Assembly: GCF_016804325.1 (NCBI RefSeq)
Contig: NZ_CP043627.1
Coordinates: 6,221,501 to 6,285,500, forward strand
Direction of reading: 5' to 3'
Length of the DNA stretch: 64,000 bases
DNA from: Methylobacterium aquaticum
GTDB lineage: Bacteria > Pseudomonadota > Alphaproteobacteria > Rhizobiales > Beijerinckiaceae
The notes below the pieces were generated by a model. The model was not told the DNA's origin, did not search any database, and saw only the letters and a program-made list of their open reading frames with translations. Shown here piece by piece: positions 1 through 10,310 of this stretch; the stretch's first letter is position 1, and each line of letters begins with the position of its first letter. Both the position numbers and the translations under genes were made by a program.

Positions 1-26
1 CCTCTCCCCGCCCGCGGGGAGAGGGG
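1..26. repeat. Right end of a dispersed palindromic repeat (family A)
   Basis: The first bases are a self-complementary CTCTCCCCGCCCGCGGGGAGAG core. It matches the right arm of the two longer palindromic elements at 5261-5446 and 36285-36467. The rest of this copy lies outside the window. Confidence 0.75.
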
Positions 27-221
27 CAAACCCGCGCCATTCTTTCCTTGAGCAGCCCCATCCGAATGGCCGGTCCCGGCCTACGACGACGAAGCCGCGC
101 CACCGGCACATCAGTATCGCTTCATTAACGAATGAGCCCGCGCATCCGACGACTAGGCAAGAAGTGCAGCCCCATTTCGAGACGCAATTCGTACGTGCGG
201 GAAACGTGACCTTTACCGTAG

Positions 222-1454
<1,233 letters not shown>

Positions 1455-1472
1455 CGAGGGACGACCGTGATT

Positions 1473-1498
1473 CGCCCGTGGTCCTTCGGCCACGGGCG
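1473..1498 (+). terminator. Hairpin after ccrM
   Basis: A perfect CGCCCGTGG/CCACGGGCG stem with an 8-base loop lies 19 bases after the ccrM stop. There is no U-tract, so it may be a weak or factor-dependent terminator or an RNA-stabilising stem. Confidence 0.45.
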
Positions 1499-1611
1499 TG
1501 TCGTCCGTTAACGAACGCGAAACACTGCGCTTGCCGACTGACCCTGCGTCAGACACGTCACGCTCATCCGCGACCGCGCAGAGCGGCGCGAGGAGCGGGA
1601 GGGGTCCGGCA

Positions 1612-2217
1612 ATGGGTCGATGGTCGTGGGTGCTTGCCGTGCTGGCGAGCCTGTGCGTGGCGGCATGCAACACCGTCGCCCCCAACCGGCTCTCGGTGGC
1701 CGATACGGCGCAGTTGCGCTTCGTCGGCGTCGAGGTTCGGACCGGTGGCGCCGCCGTCAACTGGACCGACGCCGAGGATGCCTACCTCAAGAGCCGGAAC
1801 CTGTCGCTGACCGACCCGACCCTGCTGCGGACGCCGGAGGCCGCGGCCTATATCCGGGGCATGGCGGGACAGCGCCTCAAGGCGGCGGTCGAGCGGGCGC
1901 TGGCCTCCCGGCCCGAGGGCGCGCGTCCGGCCCGCGTCGTGGTCACCCTGATCGCGGCCGACATCCCGTCCGCGGTGCGCCGCGTCATCGCCGGCGGCTC
2001 GCCGACGATCCGCGCCAATATCGAGATCGTCGATGCCCGCACCGGCGCGGTCCTCACCACCTATTCGGGTGACCAGGGCAGCCAGGCCGCGGGCCAGGGC
2101 GTGCTCGGCGTGGTCCTCGACGGGGCCCTGACGGCAGGCGGCTTCGACGACCTGTTCGACCGCGCCGCCAACGATTTCGCCCGGCGCTTCAAGGCCTGGC
2201 TCGCCGCCGGCGCCTGA
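1612..2217 (+). CDS. Predicted lipoprotein, function unknown
   Basis: A 201-residue protein. It begins with a short basic N-terminus, a hydrophobic helix (WVLAVLASLCVAAC) and a V-A-A-C lipobox, so it should be lipid-anchored in the periplasm. Start ATG 1612 is preferred over a longer frame reaching 1498 because GGGAGGGG sits 7-15 bases upstream and the signal peptide then begins at once. The body is a compact alpha/beta domain with no catalytic motif I recognise. It converges on mutY with a 7-bp gap. Confidence 0.75.
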   Translation: MGRWSWVLAVLASLCVAACNTVAPNRLSVADTAQLRFVGVEVRTGGAAVNWTDAEDAYLKSRNLSLTDPTLLRTPEAAAYIRGMAGQRLKAAVERALASRPEGARPARVVVTLIAADIPSAVRRVIAGGSPTIRANIEIVDARTGAVLTTYSGDQGSQAAGQGVLGVVLDGALTAGGFDDLFDRAANDFARRFKAWLAAGA

Positions 2218-2224
2218 TCGCGCC

Positions 2225-3457
2225 TCAGCTCCCCTTCGGCCGCCCCCGCGTCTTGACCACCGGCGCCGCGGAAGCCGGCCGTCGCGACAACACCTTCGGC
2301 AGCGGCGCCCGCCGCACCGGCGGCTCGGGCTCGGGCAGCGTCGCGAGGTCGGGCTCGGGCGGGGGCTTGGGCACGGGCGGGGGTGCGGCCAGCTTCTGCT
2401 CCAGGGCGTGCGCCAGCACCTTCTTCATCGCGCCCGGCAGCGGCTCGGCCTCCAGCCCGGCGCGGGGGGTGAAGCGCATGCCCTCCGGGGCCGGCGTACC
2501 GGCGGCGACCCGGGCGAGGAAGACCGTCAGCTCGAGCGGGAAATGCGTGAAGACGTGGCGGACGCTTCCCGGCAGCCGCTTCCAGCGCGCATCGAGGGGC
2601 GCATCGAGGAGGGACTGGGCCGGATCGTAATCGGCCCGCCACTCGCTCGTCGGCGGCTCGGCCATCGACCCGAGCAGGCCGTCCGGCGGCCGGGTGCGCA
2701 ACAGCACCGCCTCGTCGCCCGCCCGCAACACCACGAAGGCGGCGCCGCGGCGCAGGGCGCCGGCCACCTTCTTCACCTTGCGCGGAAACGTCTCCTGCAA
2801 CCCCTCGGCCCGGGCGCGGCAGGGCTGCATCCAGGGGCAGAGCGCGCAGGCCGGGCGCTTGGGCGTGCAGAGCGTGGCGCCGAGATCCATCACGGCCTGC
2901 GCGAAGTCACCCGGGCGCTCGTGCGGCACCAGGCTTTCCGCGAGGCGGCGGATCTCGGGGCGGGCGGCGGGAATCGGGGTCTCGATCGCGTAGAGCCGCG
3001 ACACCACCCGCTCGACATTGCCGTCCACCGCCGCCGCCGGCCGGTCGAAGGCGATCGCCGCGATGGCGCCGGCCGTATAGGCGCCGATGCCGGGCAGCTT
3101 GCGCAGGCCGTCCACCGTGTCGGGAAAGCGGCCTGCCTCCGCCACCGCCTTCGCGCAGGCATGCAGGTTGCGGGCGCGGGAATAGTAGCCGAGGCCCGCC
3201 CAGGCGCCCATCACCGCCTCCTCGGGGGCCGCCGCCAGGGCATCGACGGTCGGGAAGCGCTCCAGGAAGCGGGCGAAATACGGTTTGACCGCAGCGACCG
3301 TGGTCTGCTGCAGCATGATCTCGGACAGCCAGACCCGGTACGGATCGGGCGCGACGCCGGGCAGCGCGCGCCAGGGCAGCACGCGGCGATGGCGGTCGTA
3401 CCAGACCAGGAGGTCGGCGGCATCCGGCCTTGAGTGCGACGCGGCGGGCGCTACCAT
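2225..3457 (-). CDS. mutY: A/G-specific adenine DNA glycosylase MutY
   Basis: Removes adenine mispaired with 8-oxoguanine in base excision repair. The N-terminal glycosylase domain has SEIMLQQT with catalytic Glu46, the helix-hairpin-helix LPGIGAYTAGAI and catalytic Asp145 in AVDGNV. The 4Fe-4S loop follows with Cys197, 204, 207 and 213 (C-x6-C-x2-C-x5-C). The C-terminal NUDIX-like domain that recognises oxoG (about 240-350) ends in a Pro-rich, basic tail of about 55 residues that is longer than usual. It is divergent from the DUF721 gene, an arrangement common in Rhizobiales. Confidence 0.95.
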   Translation of the reverse strand: MVAPAASHSRPDAADLLVWYDRHRRVLPWRALPGVAPDPYRVWLSEIMLQQTTVAAVKPYFARFLERFPTVDALAAAPEEAVMGAWAGLGYYSRARNLHACAKAVAEAGRFPDTVDGLRKLPGIGAYTAGAIAAIAFDRPAAAVDGNVERVVSRLYAIETPIPAARPEIRRLAESLVPHERPGDFAQAVMDLGATLCTPKRPACALCPWMQPCRARAEGLQETFPRKVKKVAGALRRGAAFVVLRAGDEAVLLRTRPPDGLLGSMAEPPTSEWRADYDPAQSLLDAPLDARWKRLPGSVRHVFTHFPLELTVFLARVAAGTPAPEGMRFTPRAGLEAEPLPGAMKKVLAHALEQKLAAPPPVPKPPPEPDLATLPEPEPPVRRAPLPKVLSRRPASAAPVVKTRGRPKGS

Positions 3458-3627
3458 GCGGCCCGCCTTAGCGGGTTTTCGGCGAATGCGGGAGCGGGAT
3501 TTCGGGACCCTCCTCGCCGGAATCCGCCCTGGCGGCCGGGGGAACGAGGGTTAAGTGTTCCCTTACACGAAGGCTCTAAGGCTCGGGACTTCACGCCGGA
3601 CACGGCGACCACCAGGACGGACGGGCG

Positions 3628-4116
3628 ATGGCACGGCCCAAACCCTTGAGCGAGCTGATCGAGCGGTCCCTCGGCCCCGTCTTCGCGGCGCAGGGCTTCG
3701 CCTCGACCGACATCCTGGCCTCCTGGGCCGAGATCGTCGGCGAGCGCCTGGCCCGGGCCTGCCAGCCGGAGAAGCTCGAATGGTCGCGCCGGCGCGGGGC
3801 GTCGCGCGACCAGCGGCCGGAGCCCGGCACCCTGACGGTGCGGGTCGAGGGCGCCTTCGCCCTCGAGCTCCAGCATCTCGGGCCGCTGGTGATCGAGCGC
3901 ATCAACCGTCATTACGGCTGGGCCTGCGTCGGCAAGATCCGCATGCGCCAGGACCGGGTCGCCCAGGCCCAGCGCCGGAAGGCCGCCCCTCCGCCCCTCG
4001 ACCCGGTGCGCCGCGGCGAGGTGGCGCTCGCCGTCTCCACCGTGAGCGAGGCGGCGCTCCGGGATGCCCTCGACCGCCTCGGCCTCGCGGTGCTGGGGTC
4101 GCAGCGCTCGCGCTGA
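3628..4116 (+). CDS. DUF721 (DciA-like) protein
   Basis: A 162-residue protein with the DUF721 layout: N-terminal LSELIERSLGPVFAAQGF helix, the WAEIVGERLARACQPEKLEW core, then a beta segment (LTVRVEGAFALELQHL) and a C-terminal helical region. The family includes DciA, the ancestral loader or operator of the replicative helicase DnaB; in alphaproteobacteria a direct role is less well shown. An insertion of Arg-rich residues (SRRRGASRDQRPEPG) splits the core. It lies between mutY and the DsbA-like gene, a conserved neighbourhood in this order. The start ATG is the first in frame. Confidence 0.8.
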   Translation: MARPKPLSELIERSLGPVFAAQGFASTDILASWAEIVGERLARACQPEKLEWSRRRGASRDQRPEPGTLTVRVEGAFALELQHLGPLVIERINRHYGWACVGKIRMRQDRVAQAQRRKAAPPPLDPVRRGEVALAVSTVSEAALRDALDRLGLAVLGSQRSR

Positions 4117-4151
4117 CGCGCATCGTCGTCGGGCCCGCAGGGCCCGAGGCT

Positions 4152-4297
4152 AGCCCGACCGGGCGCCGGCGCCCGCGCGCCGGACGCCGGCGCGGCACGC
4201 GGCGGCACCTTCAGAATCCGCGGGCGTGCAGCCTGCGGCAAGCCCGACCGGGCGCCGGCGTCCATACGCCGGACGCCGACGCGGCACGCGGCGGCAC
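4152..4297. repeat. Imperfect 57-bp direct duplication, period 89
   Basis: 4152-4208 and 4241-4297 are near-identical GC-rich units (AGCCCGACCGGGCGCCGGCG...GGCGGCAC) that differ at a few positions, with 32 bp between. Each unit is itself rich in GCCGGCG palindromes. They fill the gap between the DUF721 gene and the DsbA-like gene. Confidence 0.8.
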
Positions 4298-4411
4298 AAA
4301 GGAAGTTGATGCGGCGGCGGCTTGCCACGAGGCGGCCGGGATTCTACCGCAGACCGATCGCGGACCCTCCCGCAACCGCCGGCGACGGCGGCTGCCACGA
4401 GGACGCTTGCC

Positions 4412-5071
4412 ATGAGGACGCCTGCCATGCTCACCCGTCGCGAGGCCCTGACACTCACCGGCTCGGCCCTCGGCGCGGCCCTGCTCGCGCCGGCCCTGCC
4501 GTTCCGCGCCCTCGCCCAAGGCCCGGTGGTGGACGGCCTGATGCAGCCCGGCCCCCTCGGCGACGTCTGGCTCGGGCCGGATAACGCCCGCTGCACCATC
4601 ATCGAGTACGCCTCGATGACCTGCTCGCACTGCGCCGCCTTCCACAAGACGACCTGGCCGGCGCTCAAGGAGCGCTGGATCGATACCGGCAAGGTGCGCT
4701 TCACCCTGCGCGAATTCCCCCTCGACCCGCTCGCCACCGCGGCCTTCATGCTGGCCCGGGCCGACAACGCGGCGCGCTACTACCCGATCACCGACATGCT
4801 GTTCGACCAGCAGCAGAACTGGGCCTTCGTGCCCAAACCCCTCGACGCCCTGGAGCAGATGATGCGCCAGGCCGGCTTCTCGAAGGAGAAGTTCGAGGCG
4901 ACCCTGAAGGACCAGACGCTCTACGACGCGGTCAACGCCGTGAAGGAGAAGGGGATGACGGCCTTCAAGGTCAACGCCACCCCGACCTTCTTCATCAACG
5001 GCCAGAAGTACCAGGGCGAGATGACGATCGAGGGCATGGAGAAGGTAATCAAGCCGATCGTGGGGGCGTGA
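4412..5071 (+). CDS. DsbA-family periplasmic thiol:disulfide oxidoreductase
   Basis: Thioredoxin-fold protein with a C-S-H-C active site in MTCSHCAAF and the cis-Pro loop NATPTFFINGQ, resembling the DsbA/ScsC/BdbD-like group of alphaproteobacteria. The N-terminus (TRREALTLTGSALGAAL) has a twin-arginine-like signal with a cleavage site near RALAQ. Starts at 4412 and 4427 are equally plausible, because GAGGACGC-TTGCCATG and GAGGACGC-CTGCCATG form a tandem pair of SD+ATG units. A longer frame back to 4322 adds no conserved residues. It lies upstream of smc, as in other Rhizobiales. Confidence 0.88.
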   Translation: MRTPAMLTRREALTLTGSALGAALLAPALPFRALAQGPVVDGLMQPGPLGDVWLGPDNARCTIIEYASMTCSHCAAFHKTTWPALKERWIDTGKVRFTLREFPLDPLATAAFMLARADNAARYYPITDMLFDQQQNWAFVPKPLDALEQMMRQAGFSKEKFEATLKDQTLYDAVNAVKEKGMTAFKVNATPTFFINGQKYQGEMTIEGMEKVIKPIVGA

Positions 5072-5121
5072 GGAAGGAGCGATCCTCCCTCGGACGTAAC
5101 GAGGCACTCAAGCATTTCTGA

Positions 5122-5250
5122 GTAATACCAACGGTCGTTGGAAACGACCTTTGGTTCCGTTCTCGAATTTTCGTCAAGCCTCTGGCTTGGCGTAGAAAAT
5201 TCGAGATGGGTCGATGGCCCGATGCGTCAGCATCTTGGGTCATTGGTATA
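5122..5250. repeat. Dispersed intergenic repeat (family B)
   Basis: A 129-bp element bounded by TAATACCAA and TTGGTATA, with an internal near-palindrome around TCAAGCCTCTGGCTTGGCG and GATGCGTCAGCATC. An inverted relative lies at 44488-44600. It is non-coding and ends just before repeat A. Confidence 0.8.
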
Positions 5251-5260
5251 AAGCACGGGT

Positions 5261-5446
5261 CTCTCCCCTCCCCGCGGGCGGGGAGAGGGCCAAGCCCTCG
5301 TTCAGAGGGCGCGGCAAGCCCAAAGGGCGAGGGTGAGGGGGTGTCTCCGGATGAGGCTCCCCCGGCACCTCCCCCTCACCTTCGGCTGCCGCCTCGCTGC
5401 GTTCCCTGCACGGGAACACAGCCCTCTCCCCGCCCGCGGCGAGAGG
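5261..5446. repeat. Palindromic repeat element (family A), complete
   Basis: About 186 bp with nested inverted repeats. The outer arms are CCCCGCGGGCGGGGAGAGG and CCTCTCCCCGCCCGCGGCGAGAGG. The inner arms are AGGGCGAGGGTGAGGGGGTG and CACCTCCCCCTCACCTTCGGCTG. It closely matches 36285-36467. An smc frame that starts inside it (5206) is an artefact of the element having no stop codon. Confidence 0.85.
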
Positions 5447-5478
5447 CAACTCACACGACCCGCGCACCGCGTCCCCTC

Positions 5479-8400
5479 ATGAAATTCACGCGCCTGCGCA
5501 TCGTCGGCTTCAAGACCTTCGTCGAGCCGAGCGAGTTCCTGATCGAGCCCGGCCTGACCGGGGTGATCGGCCCGAACGGCTGCGGCAAGTCGAACCTCGT
5601 CGAGGCCCTGCGCTGGGTGATGGGGGAGAGCTCGCACAAGAGCATGCGGGCGTCCGGCATGGACGACGTAATCTTCTCCGGCTCGGGCGGACGCGCGGGG
5701 CGCTGCCACGCCGAGGTGACGCTGACCCTCGACAACGGCGCCCGCACCGCGCCCGCCGCCTTCAACGCCGCCGACCTGCTGGAGGTCTCGCGCCGCATCG
5801 ACCGGGGTGCCGGCTCGACCTACCGGGTCAATAACCGCGAGGTCCGGGCCCGCGACGTGCAGCTGATGTTCGCCGACGCGGCGACCGGCGCCCGCTCCCC
5901 CGCCATGGTGCGCCAGGGCCAGGTCGCGGAGCTGATCGCGGCCAAGCCCCAGGCGCGCCGCCGCATCCTGGAGGATGCGGCCGGCATCGGCGGCCTGCAT
6001 GCGCGCCGGCACGAGGCCGAGCTGCGCCTGCGCGCGGCCGAGGACAACCTGTCGCGGGTCGAAGACGTGCTGACGGCGATCACCGCCGGCGTCGAGTCCC
6101 TGCGCCGCCAGGCGCGATCGGCCCAGCGCTACCGGGCCATCGCCGCCGAGATCCGCCGGCACGAGGCGCTGCTGCTGCTGATCGGGCACACCAACGCCCG
6201 CCGCGAGGCCGTGGCGGCGGAAAACGCGCTAGCCCGGGCCCTCGACCGCCTGGCGGTAGCGCAAGCCGAACAAGTGGACTCCGCCACCGCGCAAGGCATC
6301 GCCGCCGCCGCCCTGCCGCGCCTGCGCGAGGCGGAGGCCGCCGCCTCGGCCGAGCTGCAGCGCTTGACGCTGGCGGCGGCGCAGCTGGAGGCGCAGGAGC
6401 GCCGCAGCGCCGAGCGCCTGCGCGACCTCGGGCGGCGGATCGTCGATCTGCGCCGCGATCTCGCCCGCGAGGCCGCCTCGCGGGACGACGCGCGCACCAC
6501 CCTCGAGCGCCTGGACGGCGAGGCGGCGGCCCTCGCCGAGGCCGACGATGGCGCGGCGGCGCGCGAGGCCGCCGATGAACGGGCCGCGCAAGCCGAAGCC
6601 CGTCTCGCCCAGGCCGAGGCGGTGCTCGACGCCGCGCAAGGCGCCCAGGCCGAGCACGCGGCCCGGCGCAGCGCCCTGATCCGCAGCGCCGCCGACGAGC
6701 GCGCCCGGGCCGCGCGCCTCGCCGCCGAGCAGGCCCGCCTCGCCCGCGAGGCCGCAGCGATGGGCGAGGCCGAGACCGAAGGTCTCGCGGCCCTGCGCGA
6801 GGCTGCCAACGAGGCGAAGGAGACGGCCGAGAGCGCCGAGGAAGCAGCCGCCGCCGCCCGCGACGCGGTGGCAGAGGCCCGCGAGGCCGAGGCGCGGGGC
6901 CGGCCGGTCCTGGCGGCGGCGGAGCGCGAGGCGGCGCGGCTCGACACCGAGGCCCGCACGCTGGCCCGCCTCGTGGCCCCGGTGGCGGAGGCCCGTTTCC
7001 CGCCGATCCTCGACACGCTGACCGTGGAGCCGGGCTACGAGGCGGCCCTGGCGGCGGCTTTGGGCGACGACCTCGACGCCGCGACCGACCCGGACGCCCC
7101 GACCCACTGGACGCTCACCCGCGATCCCGGCACCGACCCGGCCCTGCCGGCCGGCGCCCGGCCGCTCGCCGACTTGGTCTCCGGCCCGCCGGCTCTCGCC
7201 CGCCGCCTGCGCCAGGTCGGATTGGTCGAGCGGGAGGACGCGGCGGCCTTGCGCGCGCGCCTGCATCCGGGCCAGCGCCTCGTCACCAAGCACGGCGACC
7301 TCGCCCGCTGGGACGGCTTCACCGCCGCCGCGGAAGCGCCGCGGCCGGCAGCGCGGCGGCTGTCGGAGCGCAACCGGCTCGAGGCGCTGAACGAGGCGGC
7401 GGACGAGGCCCGGGAACGGGCGGAGACGGCGCGCGACACCTACGACGCCCTCCAGGCCCGGGTTCAGGGCGCGGTCGCGGCGGAGGCCCGCGCGACTGAT
7501 GGCGCCCGCCTCGCCCGCCGCACCCTCGACGGCGCCCGCGAGACTCTGGGCCACGCCGAGCGCCGGGAGGCCGAAGCCGCCGCCCGCCGGACCGCGCTCG
7601 CGGAAGCCGAGGCCCGCCTCGCCCTGGACGCCGAGGACGCCGCGGCCCGGGTCGAGGCCGCCGAGGAGGCGCTGGCCGCCCTCGACGAGCCGGCCGACCT
7701 CGCCGCCCGTCTCGACGAGGCGCGCCTGACGGCCGAGGCGCAGCGGCTCGCCGCGGCCGAGGCCCGGGCGGCCCGCCTGTCCCTCGCCCGCGCCGCCGAG
7801 GAGGCGGCGGCCCGCAGCAGCGCGCTCGCCGCCGACCGGGCGCGCTGGCAGGAGCGGGCCGAGCGGGCGGAGGCGATCCTCGACGAACTCGGCGACCGCC
7901 TCGCGGCGGCCGAGGACGAGCAGGCCGAGCTGGCGGAGGCGCCCGATACCTTCGCCGAGGAACGCCGCCGGCTCGATGCCGCGACGAACCGTGCGGAGGC
8001 CGCCCGGGCGCAGGCGGGCGAGCGCCTGGGCGCCGGGGAAAGGACCCTGGCCGAGGCCGAGACGCGGGCGCGGGCCGCCCTCGACGCCTTCGCGGCCGCC
8101 CGCGAGACGCGGGGCGCGGCGGCGGCCGCCCACGAGGCCCTGGAACGGCGTCTCGCCGAGGTAGTCCGCGCCATCGCCGACGGATTGGAGACGACGCCCG
8201 ACGGCCTGTTCGGACTGGCCGGCGCGACGCCCGGCGATCCCCTGCCGGACATCGCCGCCGTCGAGGCGAAGGCCGCTTCGCTCAGGGCCGACCGCGACCG
8301 GCTCGGCGCCGTGAACCTGCGGGCCGAGGAGGAATTGCGCGAGACGGAAGGGCGCCGCGACGAGCTGGGAGCCGAGCGCGACGAGCTGATCGAGGCGATC

Positions 8401-8997
8401 CGGCGCCTGCGCGGCGCGATCCAGAGCCTCAACCGCGAGGGCCGCGAACGGCTGCTCGCCGCCTTCACGGCGGTGAACGGCCATTTCGAGCGGCTGTTCA
8501 CCACCCTGTTCGGCGGCGGCACCGCCGAGCTGACCCTGGTCGATTCCGACGATCCCCTGGAGGCGGGCCTCGACATCCTGGCCCGGCCGCCGGGCAAGAA
8601 GCCCCAGACCATGACGCTGCTCTCAGGCGGCGAGCAGGCCCTGACGGCGACCGCGCTGATCTTCGCGGTGTTCCTCACCAACCCGTCGCCGGTCTGCGTC
8701 CTCGACGAGGTCGACGCGCCGCTCGACGACGCCAACGTGGAGCGCTACTGCGACCTCCTGGCGGCGATGGCGCGCGACACCGACACCCGCTTCATCGTCA
8801 TCACCCACAACCCGATCACCATGGCGCGGATGGACCGCCTGTTCGGCGTGACCATGGCCGAGCGGGGGTGTCGCAGCTCGTCTCGGTCGATCTCGCGACC
8901 GCCGAGCAACTGGTCGAAGCGGTTTGACGGCGGCCCCGCGCGGGACGCGAAATCCGCCGAAAGTCCAATGACTTACACTTGCTTCGGGGTGCCTTGA
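5479..8997 (+). CDS. smc: Chromosome segregation ATPase SMC (frame lost near the C-terminus)
   Basis: SMC condensin subunit. The N-terminal ATPase half has MKFTRLRIVGFK and Walker A GPNGCGKSN (31-39). Two very Ala/Glu/Arg-rich coiled coils flank a hinge at about 510-640, and the C-terminal half has LSGGEQ (about 1047) and Walker B VCVLDEVDAP (about 1075). Start ATG 5479 is set by homology. The end is damaged: after MAERG the frame reads CRSSSRSIS and runs on to 8997. One extra G in the G5 run at 8864-8868 restores the expected AERGVSQLVSVDLATAEQL and stops at 8925-8927. The functional gene is therefore probably 5479-8927 plus one missing base. Confidence 0.93.
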   Translation: MKFTRLRIVGFKTFVEPSEFLIEPGLTGVIGPNGCGKSNLVEALRWVMGESSHKSMRASGMDDVIFSGSGGRAGRCHAEVTLTLDNGARTAPAAFNAADLLEVSRRIDRGAGSTYRVNNREVRARDVQLMFADAATGARSPAMVRQGQVAELIAAKPQARRRILEDAAGIGGLHARRHEAELRLRAAEDNLSRVEDVLTAITAGVESLRRQARSAQRYRAIAAEIRRHEALLLLIGHTNARREAVAAENALARALDRLAVAQAEQVDSATAQGIAAAALPRLREAEAAASAELQRLTLAAAQLEAQERRSAERLRDLGRRIVDLRRDLAREAASRDDARTTLERLDGEAAALAEADDGAAAREAADERAAQAEARLAQAEAVLDAAQGAQAEHAARRSALIRSAADERARAARLAAEQARLAREAAAMGEAETEGLAALREAANEAKETAESAEEAAAAARDAVAEAREAEARGRPVLAAAEREAARLDTEARTLARLVAPVAEARFPPILDTLTVEPGYEAALAAALGDDLDAATDPDAPTHWTLTRDPGTDPALPAGARPLADLVSGPPALARRLRQVGLVEREDAAALRARLHPGQRLVTKHGDLARWDGFTAAAEAPRPAARRLSERNRLEALNEAADEARERAETARDTYDALQARVQGAVAAEARATDGARLARRTLDGARETLGHAERREAEAAARRTALAEAEARLALDAEDAAARVEAAEEALAALDEPADLAARLDEARLTAEAQRLAAAEARAARLSLARAAEEAAARSSALAADRARWQERAERAEAILDELGDRLAAAEDEQAELAEAPDTFAEERRRLDAATNRAEAARAQAGERLGAGERTLAEAETRARAALDAFAAARETRGAAAAAHEALERRLAEVVRAIADGLETTPDGLFGLAGATPGDPLPDIAAVEAKAASLRADRDRLGAVNLRAEEELRETEGRRDELGAERDELIEAIRRLRGAIQSLNREGRERLLAAFTAVNGHFERLFTTLFGGGTAELTLVDSDDPLEAGLDILARPPGKKPQTMTLLSGGEQALTATALIFAVFLTNPSPVCVLDEVDAPLDDANVERYCDLLAAMARDTDTRFIVITHNPITMARMDRLFGVTMAERGCRSSSRSISRPPSNWSKRFDGGPARDAKSAESPMTYTCFGVP

Positions 8998-9022
8998 CAC
9001 CCAAGGTGGGCGAAACTATGGT
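8994..9022 (+). promoter_or_regulatory. Promoter of the atp F0 operon
   Basis: TTGACA (8994-8999), a 17-base spacer and TATGGT (9017-9022) form a near-consensus housekeeping promoter, 64 bases before the atpI start. It lies inside the uncorrected smc reading frame but outside the restored one. Confidence 0.65.
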
Positions 9023-9085
9023 GCGCCCGCTCGACGGGGGTAGCCGGACCGGATCTCCTTCATTCTTCACGCGCGAGGTTTCGCC

Positions 9086-9463
9086 ATGAACGGCAACGAC
9101 CCGCGGGGGAAGGATGGCACCGGTGAGGGCTCCTCCCCCGACGACGACCTCTCCGCGAGGCTCAAGCGTCTCGAGATGCAGATCGACCGGAAGCGCCCCG
9201 CGGCGTCTCCCGATCCTTCGTCGCGTCAAGGGAGCGGCGGGCCTTCGTCCCTCGGCATCGCCATGCGGCTGTCCACGGAATTCGTGGCGGGCGTCCTGGC
9301 GGGCGGCCTTCTCGGCTGGGGCTGCGATCGACTCCTCGGCACCAAGCCCTGGGGCCTGATCGTCCTGCTCGTCCTGGGCTTCGGAGCCGGAATCTACAAC
9401 GTGATGCGCGTTTCCGGATTTTTTCCGGCCGCGGACACGAAGAAAGGCCCGCCAGGGCCTTGA
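9086..9463 (+). CDS. atpI: ATP synthase assembly protein AtpI
   Basis: A 125-residue protein with a hydrophilic N-terminus (LSARLKRLEMQIDRKR, helical) and two membrane helices at about 64-82 and 89-105 (FVAGVLAGGLLGWGCD; LIVLLVLGFGAGIYNV), the AtpI/F0F1-ATPase assembly pattern. AtpI helps assemble the c-ring and is first in the alphaproteobacterial F0 operon. It is the first gene after the promoter at 8994 and lies about 90 bp before atpB. Confidence 0.9.
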   Translation: MNGNDPRGKDGTGEGSSPDDDLSARLKRLEMQIDRKRPAASPDPSSRQGSGGPSSLGIAMRLSTEFVAGVLAGGLLGWGCDRLLGTKPWGLIVLLVLGFGAGIYNVMRVSGFFPAADTKKGPPGP

Positions 9464-9554
9464 TCATCCGGTGGATGCCGTGCATCCGCCTGCACGGATT
9501 GGCAGCGCGGCGGGAACGACCCGCGGCAGCGATACACGAGGGGGCGGGACCGGC

Positions 9555-10310
9555 ATGGCCGTCAAGATGGATCCGATCCACCAGTTCGAGCTGAAGCCGC
9601 TGGTTTCGTTCGGGCATATCGGCCACCAGAACATCGCCTTCACCCAGTCGGCGCTGTACATGTTCCTGGCCGTGGGGCTCATCGCGCTCCTGACGATCTG
9701 GGCGACCAAGAGCCGGGCGGTGGTGCCGGGCCGGGCGCAGTCCCTGGCCGAGGTGTTCTACGAGTTCATCGGCCAGACCGTGCACCAGTCGGCCGGCCAC
9801 GGCAGCGAGCGTTTCGTGCCGCTGGTCTTCTCCCTGTTCATGTTCATCCTGCTGTTGAACCTGTTCGGGATGATCCCCTACGCCTTCGCGGTGACCAGCC
9901 ACATCATCGTCACCTTCATGCTGGCGCTGGTCGTGATCCTCACCGTGGTGATCTACGGCTTCATGGCTCACGGCACCCACTTCCTCGGCCTGTTCGTGCC
10001 CCCCGGCGTGCCCGGCTGGCTCAAGCCGCTGATCGTGGTGATCGAGGTCGTGTCGTTCATCTCGCGTCCGATCAGCCTCTCGGTCCGTCTCTTCGCCAAC
10101 ATGCTGGCGGGCCACATCGCGCTGAAGATCTTCGCGGGCTTCGTCCCGGCCCTGCTCGCCGCCGGCGTCTGGGGCATCCTCTCGCCCCTGCCCCTCGCCC
10201 TCTCGGTCGCCGTCACGGCGCTGGAGATGCTGGTCGCGGTGCTGCAGGCCTACGTCTTCGCGACGCTGACCTCGATCTACCTCAGCGACGCCCTGCATCC
10301 GGGCCACTGA
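9555..10310 (+). CDS. atpB: F0F1 ATP synthase subunit a
   Basis: Membrane stator subunit that forms the two proton half-channels against the c-ring. It is a 251-residue polytopic protein with the conserved ISLSVRLFANMLAGH helix; Arg178 is the essential arginine. The GHGSERFVPLVFSLFMFIL and NLFGMIPY segments are typical of alphaproteobacterial subunit a. Start ATG 9555 (MAVKMDPIHQFEL) matches the family start; a frame from 9471 adds a non-conserved leader. Confidence 0.96.
   Translation: MAVKMDPIHQFELKPLVSFGHIGHQNIAFTQSALYMFLAVGLIALLTIWATKSRAVVPGRAQSLAEVFYEFIGQTVHQSAGHGSERFVPLVFSLFMFILLLNLFGMIPYAFAVTSHIIVTFMLALVVILTVVIYGFMAHGTHFLGLFVPPGVPGWLKPLIVVIEVVSFISRPISLSVRLFANMLAGHIALKIFAGFVPALLAAGVWGILSPLPLALSVAVTALEMLVAVLQAYVFATLTSIYLSDALHPGH

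Noticed and set aside
4921..5243. Riboswitch or small RNA between the DsbA-like gene and smc
   Set aside because: The structure there is explained by the dispersed repeats, which recur elsewhere with no common downstream gene.
5206..5478. Extended N-terminus for SMC starting at 5206
   Set aside because: It translates repeat A and repeat B sequence. SMC homology begins exactly at ATG 5479 (MKFTRLRIVGFK).
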